Source: Longimicrobiales bacterium (GTDB lineage Bacteria > Gemmatimonadota > Gemmatimonadetes > Longimicrobiales > Gaopeijiaceae). From it: a stretch of DNA of 64,000 bases. The stretch spans positions 2,025,340 through 2,089,339 of the forward strand of contig OX638356.1 in the NCBI GenBank assembly GCA_951813395.1, in the 5' to 3' direction. The stretch's first letter is position 1; each line of letters starts with the position of its first letter. Below the pieces are notes generated by a model. It had not been told where the DNA came from, did no database searches, and saw nothing but the letters and a program-made list of their open reading frames with translations. The position numbers were made by a program, and so were the translations under genes. Below are positions 35,683-45,673 of the stretch, piece by piece.

Positions 35683-36917
35683 CCGGGACGAGGCCCGCGT
35701 GGCTGCGGCAACTTCCGTTCACGGCCACCGTCCTCGTGCTTTCGCTGTTCGGCGTGGCCATGATCTACTCCGCCGGCGTGCTCGAGGTCCCGAGCCCGGC
35801 CATGCAAGGCCTCTGGCTCCGTCAGGCCGTCATCCTTGCCGCGGCGATCGTCGGGCTGCTGATGCTGTCACGAGTGCCCCTGCGGTGGTTCGAGTGGTTC
35901 GCGATGCCCGTGTACATCGTCGGTGTCGCCGTCCTTGCGGTCACGCTGGTCGCCGGCACCGGCGTGGGCACGGCGGAGGGCGTGAACAGTTTCCTGTCGA
36001 TTGCGGGATTCCGCTTTCAGCCCGCCGAGGCGGCCAAGGTGACGACGGCCCTGGCGCTGGCGCTGTTGCTGGCCCGGCGCGAGGAGCCGCCAGGCTACCT
36101 GCGCGACCTTCTGACACCCGCTCTCCTGGTGGCCGTACCGCTGGGGCTCGTGCTGCTTCAGCCGGATCTGGGTACGGCCCTGGCGTTCGTGGGGATGTTC
36201 TTCGCAATCATCTATTGGGCCCGAACGCCGTGGCCCCTGATCCTTTTCGCCGCGTCCCCCGGGCTCGGTCTCCTGCTCGCGTTCAGCGCTCGCGTCTGGT
36301 CGGTGTACATCATCCTGCTCGCCGTCGCACTCTATCTCTACCGGTTCAGGCTCTATCTGGTGGAGTCGGTCACCGTGATTCTGGGCAATGTCGCCGCCGG
36401 TGCGGTCGCACAACCGCTTTGGAACTCCCTCGCACAGTACCAGCGCAACCGTCTGCTCGTCTTCCTCGACCCGAGCCTCGACCCGCGCAACGCCGGCTGG
36501 CAGCTCATCCAGTCGAAGGTGGCGGTGGGCAGCGGCGGACTGGTGGGGAAGGGCTTTACCGCCGGTACGCAGAAGAGGCTCGCATTCCTCCCGGAGCAAC
36601 ATACGGATTTCATTTTCAGCGTAATCGGCGAGGAGCTGGGGTTCGTGGGAACGTCGCTGCTGCTACTGCTGTTCTGCCACCTGTTCCTTCGCATGATCCG
36701 GATGGCGGAAACCGCGAGCGCCCCCTTTGCCGGCCTGTTCATCTTCGGTATTATGGGCGTCTGGCTTACACATGTGTTTGTCAACGTGGGGATGACCGTT
36801 GGCGTGGTCCCCATTACCGGAATTCCTCTCCCGTTCATCAGCTATGGAGGATCTTTCCTTCTGATGTCGTGGACGGCTGCGGCGATTGTCGTGGCCCTCG
36901 CCAGCGAAGATCCCTGA
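35679..36917 (+). CDS. rodA: Peptidoglycan glycosyltransferase RodA
   Basis: SEDS-family glycan polymerase that pairs with PBP2. 412 residues with about ten membrane segments. FRFQPAEAAKVTTALALAL, VLLQPDLGTALAFVGMFF and FLPEQHTDFIFSVIGEELGFVG are SEDS hallmarks; the Asp in QPDLGT is near the conserved catalytic region. The ATG overlaps the mrdA stop. Completes mreBCD-mrdA-rodA, implying rod-shaped growth. Confidence 0.95.
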   Translation: MTGTRPAWLRQLPFTATVLVLSLFGVAMIYSAGVLEVPSPAMQGLWLRQAVILAAAIVGLLMLSRVPLRWFEWFAMPVYIVGVAVLAVTLVAGTGVGTAEGVNSFLSIAGFRFQPAEAAKVTTALALALLLARREEPPGYLRDLLTPALLVAVPLGLVLLQPDLGTALAFVGMFFAIIYWARTPWPLILFAASPGLGLLLAFSARVWSVYIILLAVALYLYRFRLYLVESVTVILGNVAAGAVAQPLWNSLAQYQRNRLLVFLDPSLDPRNAGWQLIQSKVAVGSGGLVGKGFTAGTQKRLAFLPEQHTDFIFSVIGEELGFVGTSLLLLLFCHLFLRMIRMAETASAPFAGLFIFGIMGVWLTHVFVNVGMTVGVVPITGIPLPFISYGGSFLLMSWTAAAIVVALASEDP

Positions 36918-36953
36918 CCCGGGCGACGCCCCACCGACGCGAGGCTTCCAGCT

Positions 36954-37811
36954 TTGGCCTGGTTCCAGAAGAAGAAGAAGCGGCTGACGGCCGAGGACCG
37001 CCGCGACCTCCCGTCCGACGTGTTCGAGAAGTGCGACGGCTGCGGAGAGATCCTGTACGGTGAGCGCCTCGCGCGGAACCTCGGCGTGTGTCCCGAATGC
37101 GGGAACCACTTCCGCATCTCCGCGGGGCGCTATGTGGAGCTGCTCCTCGACTCCGGCTCCTTCGAAGAGGAGGACGCGGGCATGACGAGCGGCGACCCTC
37201 TCGCTTTCTCCGATCTCAAGCCGTATCCGGGCCGGCTGGAGGCGGCTCGGCGAAAGACGGGGCGCAACGAGGCCGTGATTACCGGCCGTGGCCGTGTCGA
37301 GGGAATCCCGATCGTGCTGGCGGTGATGGACTTCAGCTTCATCGGCGGATCGATGGGGTCCGTCGTCGGGGAGAAGATTGCCCGTGCCGGCAGGGACGCC
37401 CTGGAAAGGGATCTTCCGCTGGTCGTCGTCAGCGCATCCGGAGGCGCGCGCATGATGGAGGGGATTTTCTCCCTCATGCAGATGGCCAAGACCTCCGCCG
37501 TGCTCGCGCGGCTCCACGAGCGCGGCTTGCCGTATATCTCGGTTCTCACGGACCCGACCACCGGGGGTGTGACCGCATCGTACGCCATGCTCGGCGACGT
37601 GAACCTGGCCGAGCCCGGTGCCCTGATCGGCTTCGCCGGGCCCCGCGTGATCGGCGAGACCATCAAGCAGGCGCTGCCCTCGGGCTTCCAGAGCGCCGAA
37701 TTCCTGGAGGAGCACGGGATGGTGGACCGCGTGATCGATCGGCGGGAACTGAGGAGCGCGATCGCCCAACTGCTCCGCCACATGCGCGAGGGGTGGCGGC
37801 CCTGGGGCTGA
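36954..37811 (+). CDS. accD: Acetyl-CoA carboxylase carboxyltransferase subunit beta
   Basis: Carboxyltransferase half of acetyl-CoA carboxylase for fatty acid synthesis. 285 residues. The N-terminal zinc finger is intact (Cys27, Cys30, Cys46, Cys49), followed by FSFIGGSMGSVVGEKI, SASGGARMMEGI and DPTTGGVTASYAMLGD, the crotonase-fold CoA-binding motifs. TTG start, 36 bases after rodA. An AccA partner is not in the window. accD-folC order is common. Confidence 0.96.
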   Translation: MAWFQKKKKRLTAEDRRDLPSDVFEKCDGCGEILYGERLARNLGVCPECGNHFRISAGRYVELLLDSGSFEEEDAGMTSGDPLAFSDLKPYPGRLEAARRKTGRNEAVITGRGRVEGIPIVLAVMDFSFIGGSMGSVVGEKIARAGRDALERDLPLVVVSASGGARMMEGIFSLMQMAKTSAVLARLHERGLPYISVLTDPTTGGVTASYAMLGDVNLAEPGALIGFAGPRVIGETIKQALPSGFQSAEFLEEHGMVDRVIDRRELRSAIAQLLRHMREGWRPWG

Positions 37812-37843
37812 GCGGGCGCGATCCATCGCCGGACGAGCGCGGT

Positions 37844-39157
37844 GTGGCCCTGGACGAGCTCTTCCCCGGTGCGTCGAGCGCGGTCGAGTGGGGACTCGCC
37901 CGCATGCAGGCCGCGCTCGCGGAAGTGGGCAACCCTCATCACCGGTATCGCTGCCTGCACGTCGGCGGCACGAACGGCAAGGGGTCCGTCGCGTCGACCT
38001 GGGCTTCCGTGCTGCGAGGGAACGGGGACCGGACCGGACTCTACACGTCGCCCCACCTGTGCTCGTTCAGGGAGCGCATCATGGTCGACGGTGCCCCTCT
38101 TGGCGCGGCTCGCCTGGCAGAGGGCGCGCGTCGCCTGGGGCCTCTGGCACGAGACCTGGGAATGTCCCTGTTCGAGGCCTGTACGCTTCTCGCCCTGGTC
38201 ATGTTCGCGGAGGAGGAGGTCGAATACGCGAGCATCGAGGTGGGACTCGGCGGACGCCTGGACGCGACCAACGTGATCGTTCCCGAAGTCTGTGCCATCA
38301 CCAATGTCGCGCTGGATCACCAGGACCATCTCGGGGACTCGCTTGCGGACATCGCGCGGGAGAAGGCGGGAATCATCAAGCCCGGCGTGCCGGTGGTGAC
38401 CGCCGAAGGACGCCCTGACGTTCTGGACGTGCTGCGCGCTCGGGCCCGCGCGGTCGGAGCGCCATTCCACTCGGTCGAACCCTGGAGGCACATCTCCGAT
38501 CTGCGGCTCGGCCGGGGGGGCACGCGGTTCAGGCTGGGCACCCGCCGGTGGGGCGATCTGGAACTCGAGACGCCTCTGCCCGGAGCGCATCAGGCCACCA
38601 ACGCCGCGCTGGCCATACGTGCGCTCGAACTCGTCGAGCACCCGCCCCGGCCCGACGCCGTGCGCCAGGGCGTCGCCGGAGTGCAGTGGCCCGGCCGGGG
38701 CCAGATGCACCGGATCGGCGACCGCCTCTTCGTATTCGACGTCGCGCACAACCGCGCTGCCGTCGCCGCGCTCGTCCGTACTCTGGCCGACCTCGCGCCC
38801 CCCCGTCCGCTGGTGGTTCTCGCCGGAATACTCGGGGACAAGGACTGGTCGCGCATGCTGCCGCCCCTGGTCGACCTGGCGGATCGCGTCGTCTTCACGA
38901 TCCCCGGTTCGGCGCCCCGGGAAAGGCTCTGGAATCCGCGCGCGGTGGCCAGGGTCGTGCGCGGCGGCGTCCCCATCGAGATCGAAGAGGAGCTGGCCCT
39001 TGCGGTAAGGCGGGCGGAGACGCTTTCCAGCGGCGGTACCGTGGTCGTCACCGGTTCGTGTCATACCGTGGGCGACGTCCTGGAGGTGCTCGGGGTCGAT
39101 CCCTTTGCCGAGAGAGGCGACCATGAGGAACGTCGGTCGCCGTACGTCCAGGATTGA
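37844..39157 (+). CDS. folC: Bifunctional folylpolyglutamate/dihydrofolate synthase
   Basis: Adds glutamate to folates (and glycine-like ligation to dihydropteroate in bifunctional forms). From GTG 37844 it has 437 residues: HVGGTNGKGSVASTWASVL is the Mur-ligase ATP loop, YTSPHLCSFRERI the folate-binding region, EVGLGGRLDATN, and ITNVALDHQDHLG. GTG 37844, with GGACGAG upstream, gives the normal N-terminus; GTG 37793 would overlap accD by 19 bases. Confidence 0.92.
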   Translation: MALDELFPGASSAVEWGLARMQAALAEVGNPHHRYRCLHVGGTNGKGSVASTWASVLRGNGDRTGLYTSPHLCSFRERIMVDGAPLGAARLAEGARRLGPLARDLGMSLFEACTLLALVMFAEEEVEYASIEVGLGGRLDATNVIVPEVCAITNVALDHQDHLGDSLADIAREKAGIIKPGVPVVTAEGRPDVLDVLRARARAVGAPFHSVEPWRHISDLRLGRGGTRFRLGTRRWGDLELETPLPGAHQATNAALAIRALELVEHPPRPDAVRQGVAGVQWPGRGQMHRIGDRLFVFDVAHNRAAVAALVRTLADLAPPRPLVVLAGILGDKDWSRMLPPLVDLADRVVFTIPGSAPRERLWNPRAVARVVRGGVPIEIEEELALAVRRAETLSSGGTVVVTGSCHTVGDVLEVLGVDPFAERGDHEERRSPYVQD

Positions 39158-39181
39158 ATTCCCGACCCCGCCGATTAGATT
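39154..39181 (+). promoter_or_regulatory. hisS promoter, near-leaderless geometry
   Basis: TTGAAT (39154-39159, overlapping the folC stop), a 16-base spacer and TAGATT (39176-39181). The hisS ATG is only eight bases further on and has no Shine-Dalgarno sequence, so the 5' leader would be zero to two bases. Confidence 0.5.
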
Positions 39182-39189
39182 CGCAACCC

Positions 39190-40560
39190 ATGCCCCCCCA
39201 GTCCTTCTCCCGGCTTCCCGGCTTCCGCGATTTCGTACCCGGCGAGCTCGCGCTTCGCAACCATGTCTTCGAGACGTGGCGCCGGGTGGCCACGCGGTAC
39301 GGCTTTCACGAGTACGATGGCCCGCCGCTGGAGCCCCTGGGACTCTATGTCGAGAAGAGTGGAGCGGAGATCGTCGGGCAGCTCTACAACTTCGACGACA
39401 AGGGTGGACGCCGGGTGGCGCTCCGTCCCGAAATGACGCCGACGCTGGCCAGGATTCTCGCCGAGCGCAGCCGCGGGATGCCCAAGCCGATTCGCTGGTT
39501 CTCGCTGCCCCAGCTCTTCCGGTACGAGCGCAGCCAGCGCGGACGCCTGAGAGAGCACTTCCAGCTCAACGTGGACATCGTGGGAGAGAGCGGGGTGGCC
39601 GCGGACGCCGAGGTCCTGGCCGTGGCTGTGGACGCGGTGCGTGGTCTCGGGCTGGGAGAGGACGACTTCGTGGCCCGGGTGAACGACAGGCGACTTGTCA
39701 CCCGCGTTCTGACAGCCGTCGGTGTTGCGGCCGACCGGCATGCGGACTGCCTCGCGGTCATCGACAAGGCAGGCCGTGCCGGACCCGATGCGACGGGAGC
39801 GAGCCTGCGGGCGCTGGGGCTGGACGCGGGTGCCGGGGACACGCTCGGCAGCCTGATCGCGGACGGTACGTGGGAGCACATGAAGCAAAGGTTCGCGGAT
39901 GTGCCCGCGGTACTCGAGGCCATGCGGCCGCTCGCCGAGCACCGGGCGATCCTCGATGCGATGGGGCTGGGCGGGTACGTGCAGTTCGATTTCACGGTGG
40001 TGCGGGGCCTGGCCTACTACACGGGTATCGTCTTCGAGCTGTTCGACCGCGCCGGGGAGCTTCGCGCGATCTGCGGAGGCGGGCGCTACGACCGGCTCCT
40101 GGAACTGGTCGGCGGCGAGCCGCTGCCGGCGGTCGGATTCGGTATGGGCGATGTGGTGCTCACCGAGCTGTTGCGCGACCGCGCCCTCGTGCCGGCCGAA
40201 GCCCCGGCCTGCGATTGCTACATCGTTTGGGTGGGAGACGAGGAACGCACGCTGGGGATGTCCGTCGGCCACCGGCTGAGGGAGTCCGGGTGCCGGGTGA
40301 TGTATTCGCTGCGGTCGCAGGGACTGGGAAAGCAGCTGAAGGCGGCGAATCGCGCGGGCGCGGCATATGCGGTGATCATCGGTCCGGATGAAGCGGCATC
40401 CGCCTCGGCGACGGTACGCGACCTGAGGACCGGTGCGCAGGATACGCGCTCCCTCGAGTCGCTGATCGAGCACGGACCCGGGGGAGACCGCGCCACGAGC
40501 CTCGGCAGTGGGACAGGCCCGCCTTCGCGGGGCGGCCGCGCCGAACGGAAGGCGACGTGA
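39190..40560 (+). CDS. hisS: Histidyl-tRNA synthetase
   Basis: Class II synthetase charging tRNA-His. 456 residues from ATG 39190. LPGFRDFVPGE, motif 2 FRYERSQRGRLREHFQLNVD, the His-specific RGLAYYTGIVFE, and motif 3 AVGFGMGD are present, then a C-terminal anticodon-binding domain (DCYIVWVGDEE). The two histidine signatures distinguish it from HisZ. A ~35-residue Gly/Arg-rich tail after the anticodon domain is unusual. An in-frame upstream TTG at 39154 is rejected. Confidence 0.94.
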   Translation: MPPQSFSRLPGFRDFVPGELALRNHVFETWRRVATRYGFHEYDGPPLEPLGLYVEKSGAEIVGQLYNFDDKGGRRVALRPEMTPTLARILAERSRGMPKPIRWFSLPQLFRYERSQRGRLREHFQLNVDIVGESGVAADAEVLAVAVDAVRGLGLGEDDFVARVNDRRLVTRVLTAVGVAADRHADCLAVIDKAGRAGPDATGASLRALGLDAGAGDTLGSLIADGTWEHMKQRFADVPAVLEAMRPLAEHRAILDAMGLGGYVQFDFTVVRGLAYYTGIVFELFDRAGELRAICGGGRYDRLLELVGGEPLPAVGFGMGDVVLTELLRDRALVPAEAPACDCYIVWVGDEERTLGMSVGHRLRESGCRVMYSLRSQGLGKQLKAANRAGAAYAVIIGPDEAASASATVRDLRTGAQDTRSLESLIEHGPGGDRATSLGSGTGPPSRGGRAERKAT

Positions 40561-40907
40561 CGCCCCGCGGCAAGCGGCGGCCACGGAACAGGCGCCGGCA
40601 GCCATCCCAGGAGGACATGCGCGTGGTGCGGCAGGTGATGAGCCGGGCCATTCGGCGCCTCAACCTTCTCGAGGCGATCCTGCTCGCGGCCGCGGCGGTC
40701 GCTGCCGTCGCCGGAGGCTGGCTCGCCGCGTACCTGGGTCGCGGCGCGTTCGGGTGGCCGTTTCGGACGACGTGGCTGGCCGCGGCGGTCCTTCTTTTCG
40801 GCGTTCCAGGGGTGTTGGCATGGACGATGGACCGGCGGCAGCGGTCCAGCGGGCAAAAACAGGGGAAAACCGGCGACGATTCGCCCGGAGGTGGCGGAGG
40901 CATATGA
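40557..40907 (+). CDS. Small membrane protein of unknown function
   Basis: 116 residues: basic N-terminus (GKRRPRNRRRQ), a soluble stretch, two membrane helices (about residues 37-60 and 72-90), and a Gly/Ser/Lys-rich tail. No family recognised. The GTG start overlaps the hisS stop by four bases and its end overlaps the proS start by four, so it is likely translated with both. Topology suggests both ends in the cytoplasm. Confidence 0.6.
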   Translation: MTPRGKRRPRNRRRQPSQEDMRVVRQVMSRAIRRLNLLEAILLAAAAVAAVAGGWLAAYLGRGAFGWPFRTTWLAAAVLLFGVPGVLAWTMDRRQRSSGQKQGKTGDDSPGGGGGI

Positions 40908-42376
40908 AGAAACGTCAAAAAGGGAAGGGACTTACGCCCCGGGCCGAGGATTTCAGCGCCTGGTACAACGAAGTGGTCCAACAGGCCGAGCTGGCCGACT
41001 ACTCCCCGGTGCGCGGAAGCATGGTCATCAGGCCCTGGGGCTACGGCATCTGGGAGAAAATGCAGCGCGCCCTGGACGACATGTTCAAGGCGACGGGACA
41101 CCAGAACGCGTACTTCCCCCTCCTCATTCCGATGAGCTTCATCGAGCGCGAGAAGGAGCACGTCGAGGGTTTCAAGCCGGAATTGGCGGTGGTGACACAT
41201 GCCGGTGGCAAGGAACTGGACGAGGCCTACGTGATACGCCCGACGTCCGAGACCATCATCTACTCGATGTACGCGAAGTGGGTCCAGAGCTACCGCGACC
41301 TGCCGGTCCTGCTCAACCAGTGGGCGAACGTAATGCGCTGGGAGCTCCGGACCCGGCTCTTTCTGCGCACCGCCGAGTTCCTGTGGCAGGAGGGTCACAC
41401 CGCCCACGCGACCGAGAGCGAAGCCGAAGAGGAGGCCCGCACCATCCTCGGCGTCTACAGGACCTTCATGGAGGACTGGATGGCCATGCCTGCGATTACC
41501 GGCCTCAAGTCGGAGGCCGAGAAGTTCGCGGGCGCCGTTCGCAGCTACGCGTGCGAAGCGCTGATGCAGGACGGCAAGGCGCTCCAGGCCGGAACGTCGC
41601 ACATGTTGGGACAGAACTTCGCGCGCCAGTTCGGACTCACTTTCCAGAGCGAGGAAGGAAGGGAGGAATACGCCTGGAACACCTCCTGGGGCGTCTCCAC
41701 GCGGCTGGTCGGCGGGCTCGTGATGACCCACGGCGACGACGTGGGCGTGGTTCTTCCCCCGAAGCTGGCGCCCACCCAGGTGGTCGTGCTGCCCATCGGC
41801 AGGAGCGACGACCAGTGGGCGGTCGTGGCCGAAAAGGCCCGCCGGATCGAGGCGGAGCTGAACGACCGGGGGATCCGGGCGCTCGCCGACCAGCGGCGGC
41901 ACCTCTCTCCGGGCGCCAAGTTCTTCGAATGGGAGCGCAAGGGGGTCCCGCTCCGAATCGAGATTGGTCCGCGTGACGTGGAGAGGGGGGAAGTGGTGGT
42001 GGTCCGCCGCGTGTCCGGCGAGGGGGAAGCGCGCAAGGAGTCCATGTCCGAAGCCGCAGCGCTCGGTGGCATCGAGAACCGCCTTGCGGCCCTGCAGCGC
42101 CGGCTCCTCGACGCGGCGCGTGCCCGCCGGGACGCGGCGACCTACCGGGGCGAGGTCTCGTCGACGGATGAACTGGGGGACCTGTTGAACGAGGGCGCGG
42201 GATTCGTATACTCGGGCTGGAGCGGCGACCCCGGGGTCGAGGACAGGGTCAAGAACGAAACGAGGGCGACCATTCGTGTCATTCCGTCGCGCGAGTTCCG
42301 CTCCGACACGGCACCGACGAGGTGTGTCGGCGGCGGTGGCGCAAACATGGAGGTGGTGTGGGCACGCGCCTATTGA
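40904..42376 (+). CDS. proS: Prolyl-tRNA synthetase, archaeal/eukaryotic type
   Basis: 490 residues, much shorter than the E. coli-type ProRS (about 570) because the editing insertion is absent. It follows the archaeal form: DFSAWYNEVVQQAELADYSPVRG at the N-terminus, IRPTSETIIYSMYAKW, RWELRTRLFLRTAEFLWQEGHTAH (motif 2), GTSHMLGQNFA, and the C-terminal zinc-like domain ending in Tyr. This form is known in several bacterial phyla. ATG 40904 overlaps the preceding small gene. Confidence 0.93.
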   Translation: MKKRQKGKGLTPRAEDFSAWYNEVVQQAELADYSPVRGSMVIRPWGYGIWEKMQRALDDMFKATGHQNAYFPLLIPMSFIEREKEHVEGFKPELAVVTHAGGKELDEAYVIRPTSETIIYSMYAKWVQSYRDLPVLLNQWANVMRWELRTRLFLRTAEFLWQEGHTAHATESEAEEEARTILGVYRTFMEDWMAMPAITGLKSEAEKFAGAVRSYACEALMQDGKALQAGTSHMLGQNFARQFGLTFQSEEGREEYAWNTSWGVSTRLVGGLVMTHGDDVGVVLPPKLAPTQVVVLPIGRSDDQWAVVAEKARRIEAELNDRGIRALADQRRHLSPGAKFFEWERKGVPLRIEIGPRDVERGEVVVVRRVSGEGEARKESMSEAAALGGIENRLAALQRRLLDAARARRDAATYRGEVSSTDELGDLLNEGAGFVYSGWSGDPGVEDRVKNETRATIRVIPSREFRSDTAPTRCVGGGGANMEVVWARAY

Positions 42377-43671
42377 GTACCGGGCGGCGGCGGCAAGGGC
42401 CCCCGGACCGGGCGTCGGCCGACCCGGCGTTTCCGCGCCGTGACGGTGTCCTGCGCTGCGGCGACGTATCACTGGAGGCCCTTGCACATGAATACAGTAC
42501 ACCACTATATGTGTACAACGGCGACCGTATTCTGGAGCGGTTTCACGCGGTACGGGGCGCCTTCGCCCCCATTGACCTGCTGATCGCGTACTCGGTCAAG
42601 GCGAATCCGAATCTGGCCGTTCTGCGGCTGCTCGGCGAGGCGGGCGCCGGCGCCGACATCGTAAGCGGAGGAGAGCTGTACCGGACCCTTCGCGCCGGCA
42701 TCGATCCCGAGCGCGTCGTTTTCGCCGGAGTGGGGAAGACGCGGGACGAGATGCGCTACGCGCTCGAGCAGGGGATCATGGCGTTCCACGTCGAGAGCGC
42801 CCAGGAACTCGCCGCGCTCGGCGAAGTGGCACGCGGGGTCGGCGTCATCGCACCCGTCGCGGTACGGGTCAACCCGGACGTGCACAGCCCCACCCACGAA
42901 TTCACCCGCACCGGTCACGCGTCCGCCAAGTTCGGCGTGTCTCCGGACGAGGCGGTGCTCCTGTACGCCGCCATCGTGGAGCACCCCGGACTGAGCCCGG
43001 TCGGCGTCGATGTGCATATCGGGTCCCAGATCCGCGAACCGGGCCCCTTCCTGGCCGCGCTTGACGTCGTGCTCGGCGTGGCCGACCGGGTTCGAAGGGC
43101 CTGTGGCGCGGACCTCCGCTACGCTGACCTCGGCGGCGGTTTCGGAATTGCCGATGGCGAGGCCGGCGCGCTCGACATACACGCGCTTGCCGAGGGGGTG
43201 GCGGACCGCCTCGAAGGCCGTTCGCTCTCGCTGGTCCTGGAACCGGGGCGCTTTCTCGTCGGTGACGCCGGCGCGCTGCTGGCGCGCGTGCTCTATGTCA
43301 AGCGAAGCGGCGGCAAGACCTTCGTGATCACGGACGCGGGCATGACCGAGCTGATCCGCCCGAGCCACTACGGCGGGGTCCACGCGATCTCGCTTGTGTG
43401 CGACGGTGACAAGGGCGCCGTCGAGCGCGTGGACATCGTGGGTCCCGTGTGTGAGCAGGGCGACTTTCTCGCCCGGGACCGGCGCCTGCCGGTTCCACCC
43501 CCCGGCGCGCTCCTCTGCGTGCGCCAGGCAGGCGCCTACGGCTTCACCATGGCCTCCAACTACAACTCGCGGCCCCGTCCCGCCGAAGTCCTCGTACACG
43601 GCGGACACGCCACGCTGGCGCGCCGCCGCGAGGAATACGGCGACCTCGTCCGGGGCGAGCACGATGACTGA
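42358..43671 (+). CDS. lysA: Diaminopimelate decarboxylase
   Basis: PLP enzyme making lysine from meso-diaminopimelate; the substrate is also a cell-wall component. 437 residues from GTG 42358 (GGAGG just upstream). AYSVKANPN carries the PLP lysine (Lys81), [12 protein letters not shown] and HIGSQIRE are conserved, [11 protein letters not shown] binds phosphate, and [11 protein letters not shown] carries the active-site Cys. A TTG at 42373 overlapping the proS stop is the alternative start. Confidence 0.94.
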   Translation: MGTRLLSTGRRRQGPPDRASADPAFPRRDGVLRCGDVSLEALAHEYSTPLYVYNGDRILERFHAVRGAFAPIDLLIAYSVKANPNLAVLRLLGEAGAGADIVSGGELYRTLRAGIDPERVVFAGVGKTRDEMRYALEQGIMAFHVESAQELAALGEVARGVGVIAPVAVRVNPDVHSPTHEFTRTGHASAKFGVSPDEAVLLYAAIVEHPGLSPVGVDVHIGSQIREPGPFLAALDVVLGVADRVRRACGADLRYADLGGGFGIADGEAGALDIHALAEGVADRLEGRSLSLVLEPGRFLVGDAGALLARVLYVKRSGGKTFVITDAGMTELIRPSHYGGVHAISLVCDGDKGAVERVDIVGPVCEQGDFLARDRRLPVPPPGALLCVRQAGAYGFTMASNYNSRPRPAEVLVHGGHATLARRREEYGDLVRGEHDD

Positions 43672-45292
43672 TCCGACGGGCGCCCCATCCGGCGCGGCAC
43701 GGGCCGCCGGCGACCCCGGCGCCCCCCTCCACGACCGCATCCTGGTCGTCGACTACGGCTCCCAGTTCACGCAACTCATCGCGCGCCGCATCCGCGAATC
43801 CGGCGTCTACTGCGAGATCCACCCCCCCACGCGGCCCATCGACTGGGTCCGCTCGTGGTCACCGCAGGGCATCGTGCTTTCGGGCGGACCGTCGTCGGTG
43901 TACGGGGACGATGTGCCCGGCCTCGACCCCGGCCTCCTCGGCCTGGGGGTCCCGGTCCTGGGCATCTGCTACGGCATGCAGCTCATCGCGGACCACGAGG
44001 GTGGCACGGTTGTTCCCGGCAAGCGCGAGTACGGCCGCGCCAGCCTGCGCGTATCGACCCGCGATGGCGGGCCCACCGGGGCCGCCGCCGATCTCTTCCA
44101 CGGCTTCGACCCCGCCGCCGACGTCACGGTGTGGTGCTCGCACGGCGACCACGTCGACGAACCCCCGCCCGGCTTCGAGACCCTGGCGGCCACCGCCGAC
44201 CTGCCCGTCGCGGCCTTCCGCGCCCGCTCGCGTCCGCTGTACGGCGTCCAGTTCCACCCCGAAGTCGCGCACACGCCGCGCGGCCAGGAGATCGTCAGCA
44301 ACTTCCTCTTCCGGATCTGCGGCTGTTCGGGCGACTGGACGGCCGGCGCGTTCGTCACCGAATCGGTTGACCGCATCCGTGCGCTGGCGGGCGCCGAGCA
44401 GGTGGTGTGCGGTCTCTCGGGCGGCGTGGACTCCTCGGTGGCCGCCGCCCTGGTGCACAGGGCCGTGGGCGACCGGTTGACCTGCATCTTCGTCGATACC
44501 GGGATGATGCGGCTCAACGAGCGCAGGAACGTCGAGCGCACCTTCCGCGAACACATGGGGATCCGCCTGGTGGTGGTGGAGGCCGCGCGGGAATTCCTGG
44601 AGCCCCTGGAAGGGATTGTCGAGCCCGAGCGCAAGCGCAGGATCATCGGCGAGACCTTCATCCGCGTATTCGAGCGCACCACCCGCGAGCTGGGCTCCAA
44701 TGCGCGCTTCCTCGTGCAGGGTACCCTGTACCCCGACGTGATCGAGTCGCTGGCCGTGCGCGGCCCGTCCGACACGATCAAGACCCACCACAACGTCGGC
44801 GGGCTCCCCGACGACATGCCCTTCGAGCTCATCGAGCCCCTGCGCGAGCTCTTCAAGGACGAGGTGCGCGGAGTGGGGCGCACCCTGGGGCTCGACGAAG
44901 CATTCATCCGCCGCCATCCGTTCCCCGGCCCCGGGCTGGGCATCCGGGTGATCGGCGCGGTGACCGAGGAGCGGCTCGACGTGCTGCGGCGCACGGACGC
45001 GATCTACCTCGACGAAATCGAGGCCGCGGGCATCTACGACGACATCTGGCAGGCCTTTGCGGTGCTTCTCCCCGTCCGCTCGGTGGGCGTCATGGGGGAC
45101 ACCCGCACGTACGAAAATGTCGTGGCGTTGCGCGCGGTGACGTCACGAGACGGCATGACCGCGGACTGGTATCCCTTCGAGCCCGATTTCCTCGGCCGGG
45201 TGTCGACCCGGATCATCAACGAGGTCGCGGGGGTCAACCGCGTGACCTACGACATCAGCTCAAAGCCGCCCGCGACCATCGAGTGGGAGTAG
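43664..45292 (+). CDS. guaA: GMP synthase (glutamine-hydrolysing)
   Basis: Converts XMP to GMP. 542 residues: GATase class I domain with nucleophile Cys102 (GICYGMQ) and the QFHPEVAHT His/Glu pair, then the ATP pyrophosphatase domain ([13 protein letters not shown]-loop) and the dimerisation C-terminus ending [10 protein letters not shown]. The ATG overlaps lysA by eight bases. It converges with a leftward lipoprotein gene nine bases away. Confidence 0.96.
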   Translation: MTDPTGAPSGAARAAGDPGAPLHDRILVVDYGSQFTQLIARRIRESGVYCEIHPPTRPIDWVRSWSPQGIVLSGGPSSVYGDDVPGLDPGLLGLGVPVLGICYGMQLIADHEGGTVVPGKREYGRASLRVSTRDGGPTGAAADLFHGFDPAADVTVWCSHGDHVDEPPPGFETLAATADLPVAAFRARSRPLYGVQFHPEVAHTPRGQEIVSNFLFRICGCSGDWTAGAFVTESVDRIRALAGAEQVVCGLSGGVDSSVAAALVHRAVGDRLTCIFVDTGMMRLNERRNVERTFREHMGIRLVVVEAAREFLEPLEGIVEPERKRRIIGETFIRVFERTTRELGSNARFLVQGTLYPDVIESLAVRGPSDTIKTHHNVGGLPDDMPFELIEPLRELFKDEVRGVGRTLGLDEAFIRRHPFPGPGLGIRVIGAVTEERLDVLRRTDAIYLDEIEAAGIYDDIWQAFAVLLPVRSVGVMGDTRTYENVVALRAVTSRDGMTADWYPFEPDFLGRVSTRIINEVAGVNRVTYDISSKPPATIEWE

Positions 45293-45301
45293 GGCCCGGG
45301 C

Positions 45302-45673
45302 CTACCCCACGGAGTCGGGACGGCTGCTCAGTTCCACCATCCGATTCTCGACGGCGGTCCACACCCCCTCCATGAAGGTCACGTTGTCGCCGTAGCGCTC
45401 GGCGAAGTCCAGAAGGTCCTCCTCGGTCACTCCGTGGGCCGCCAGCACCGAGTCCCGTTTCGCCTCCGTAATGACCGCGTCGGCCGCGCGCAGTTCCGCC
45501 GTGCGCAGGCCGACGTAGACGTCCACGAACTGCTGCCAGGTCATGACCTCCTCGGGCGCCGTCCCGCAGCCGGCCGCGAGCACAACGGCGGCCGACGCGA
45601 GACAGGCGCGCACGCCCGCGCGCAGGCTCCGCCGCTGCCGGATCCGGACGCCCCGGCGGTGTGCCGGCGTCAC
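45302..45673 (-). CDS. Small predicted lipoprotein coupled to the OPT transporter
   Basis: From GTG 45673 the protein has 123 residues: basic start (RRGVRIRQRR), hydrophobic ACLASAAVVLAAGC with a lipobox (LAAGC), then a helical domain with the pattern VITEAKRDSVLAAHGVTEEDLLDFAE. It is likely lipid-anchored. GTGA shares four bases with the OPT stop, implying coupled translation. The longer frame to 45766 runs into the transporter and is rejected. No family recognised. Confidence 0.7.
   Translation of the reverse strand: MTPAHRRGVRIRQRRSLRAGVRACLASAAVVLAAGCGTAPEEVMTWQQFVDVYVGLRTAELRAADAVITEAKRDSVLAAHGVTEEDLLDFAERYGDNVTFMEGVWTAVENRMVELSSRPDSVG

Noticed and set aside
37130-39124. 664-codon antisense open frame across accD and folC
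   Set aside because: Shadow frame; sense genes have full catalytic motifs.
39105-40391. Open frame in a second forward frame over hisS
   Set aside because: Arg/Pro/Gly-rich shadow; the hisS frame has all synthetase motifs.
45288-45304. Near-palindrome at the guaA stop as a bidirectional terminator
   Set aside because: It has no T-run on either strand and its centre has a mismatch with no loop.
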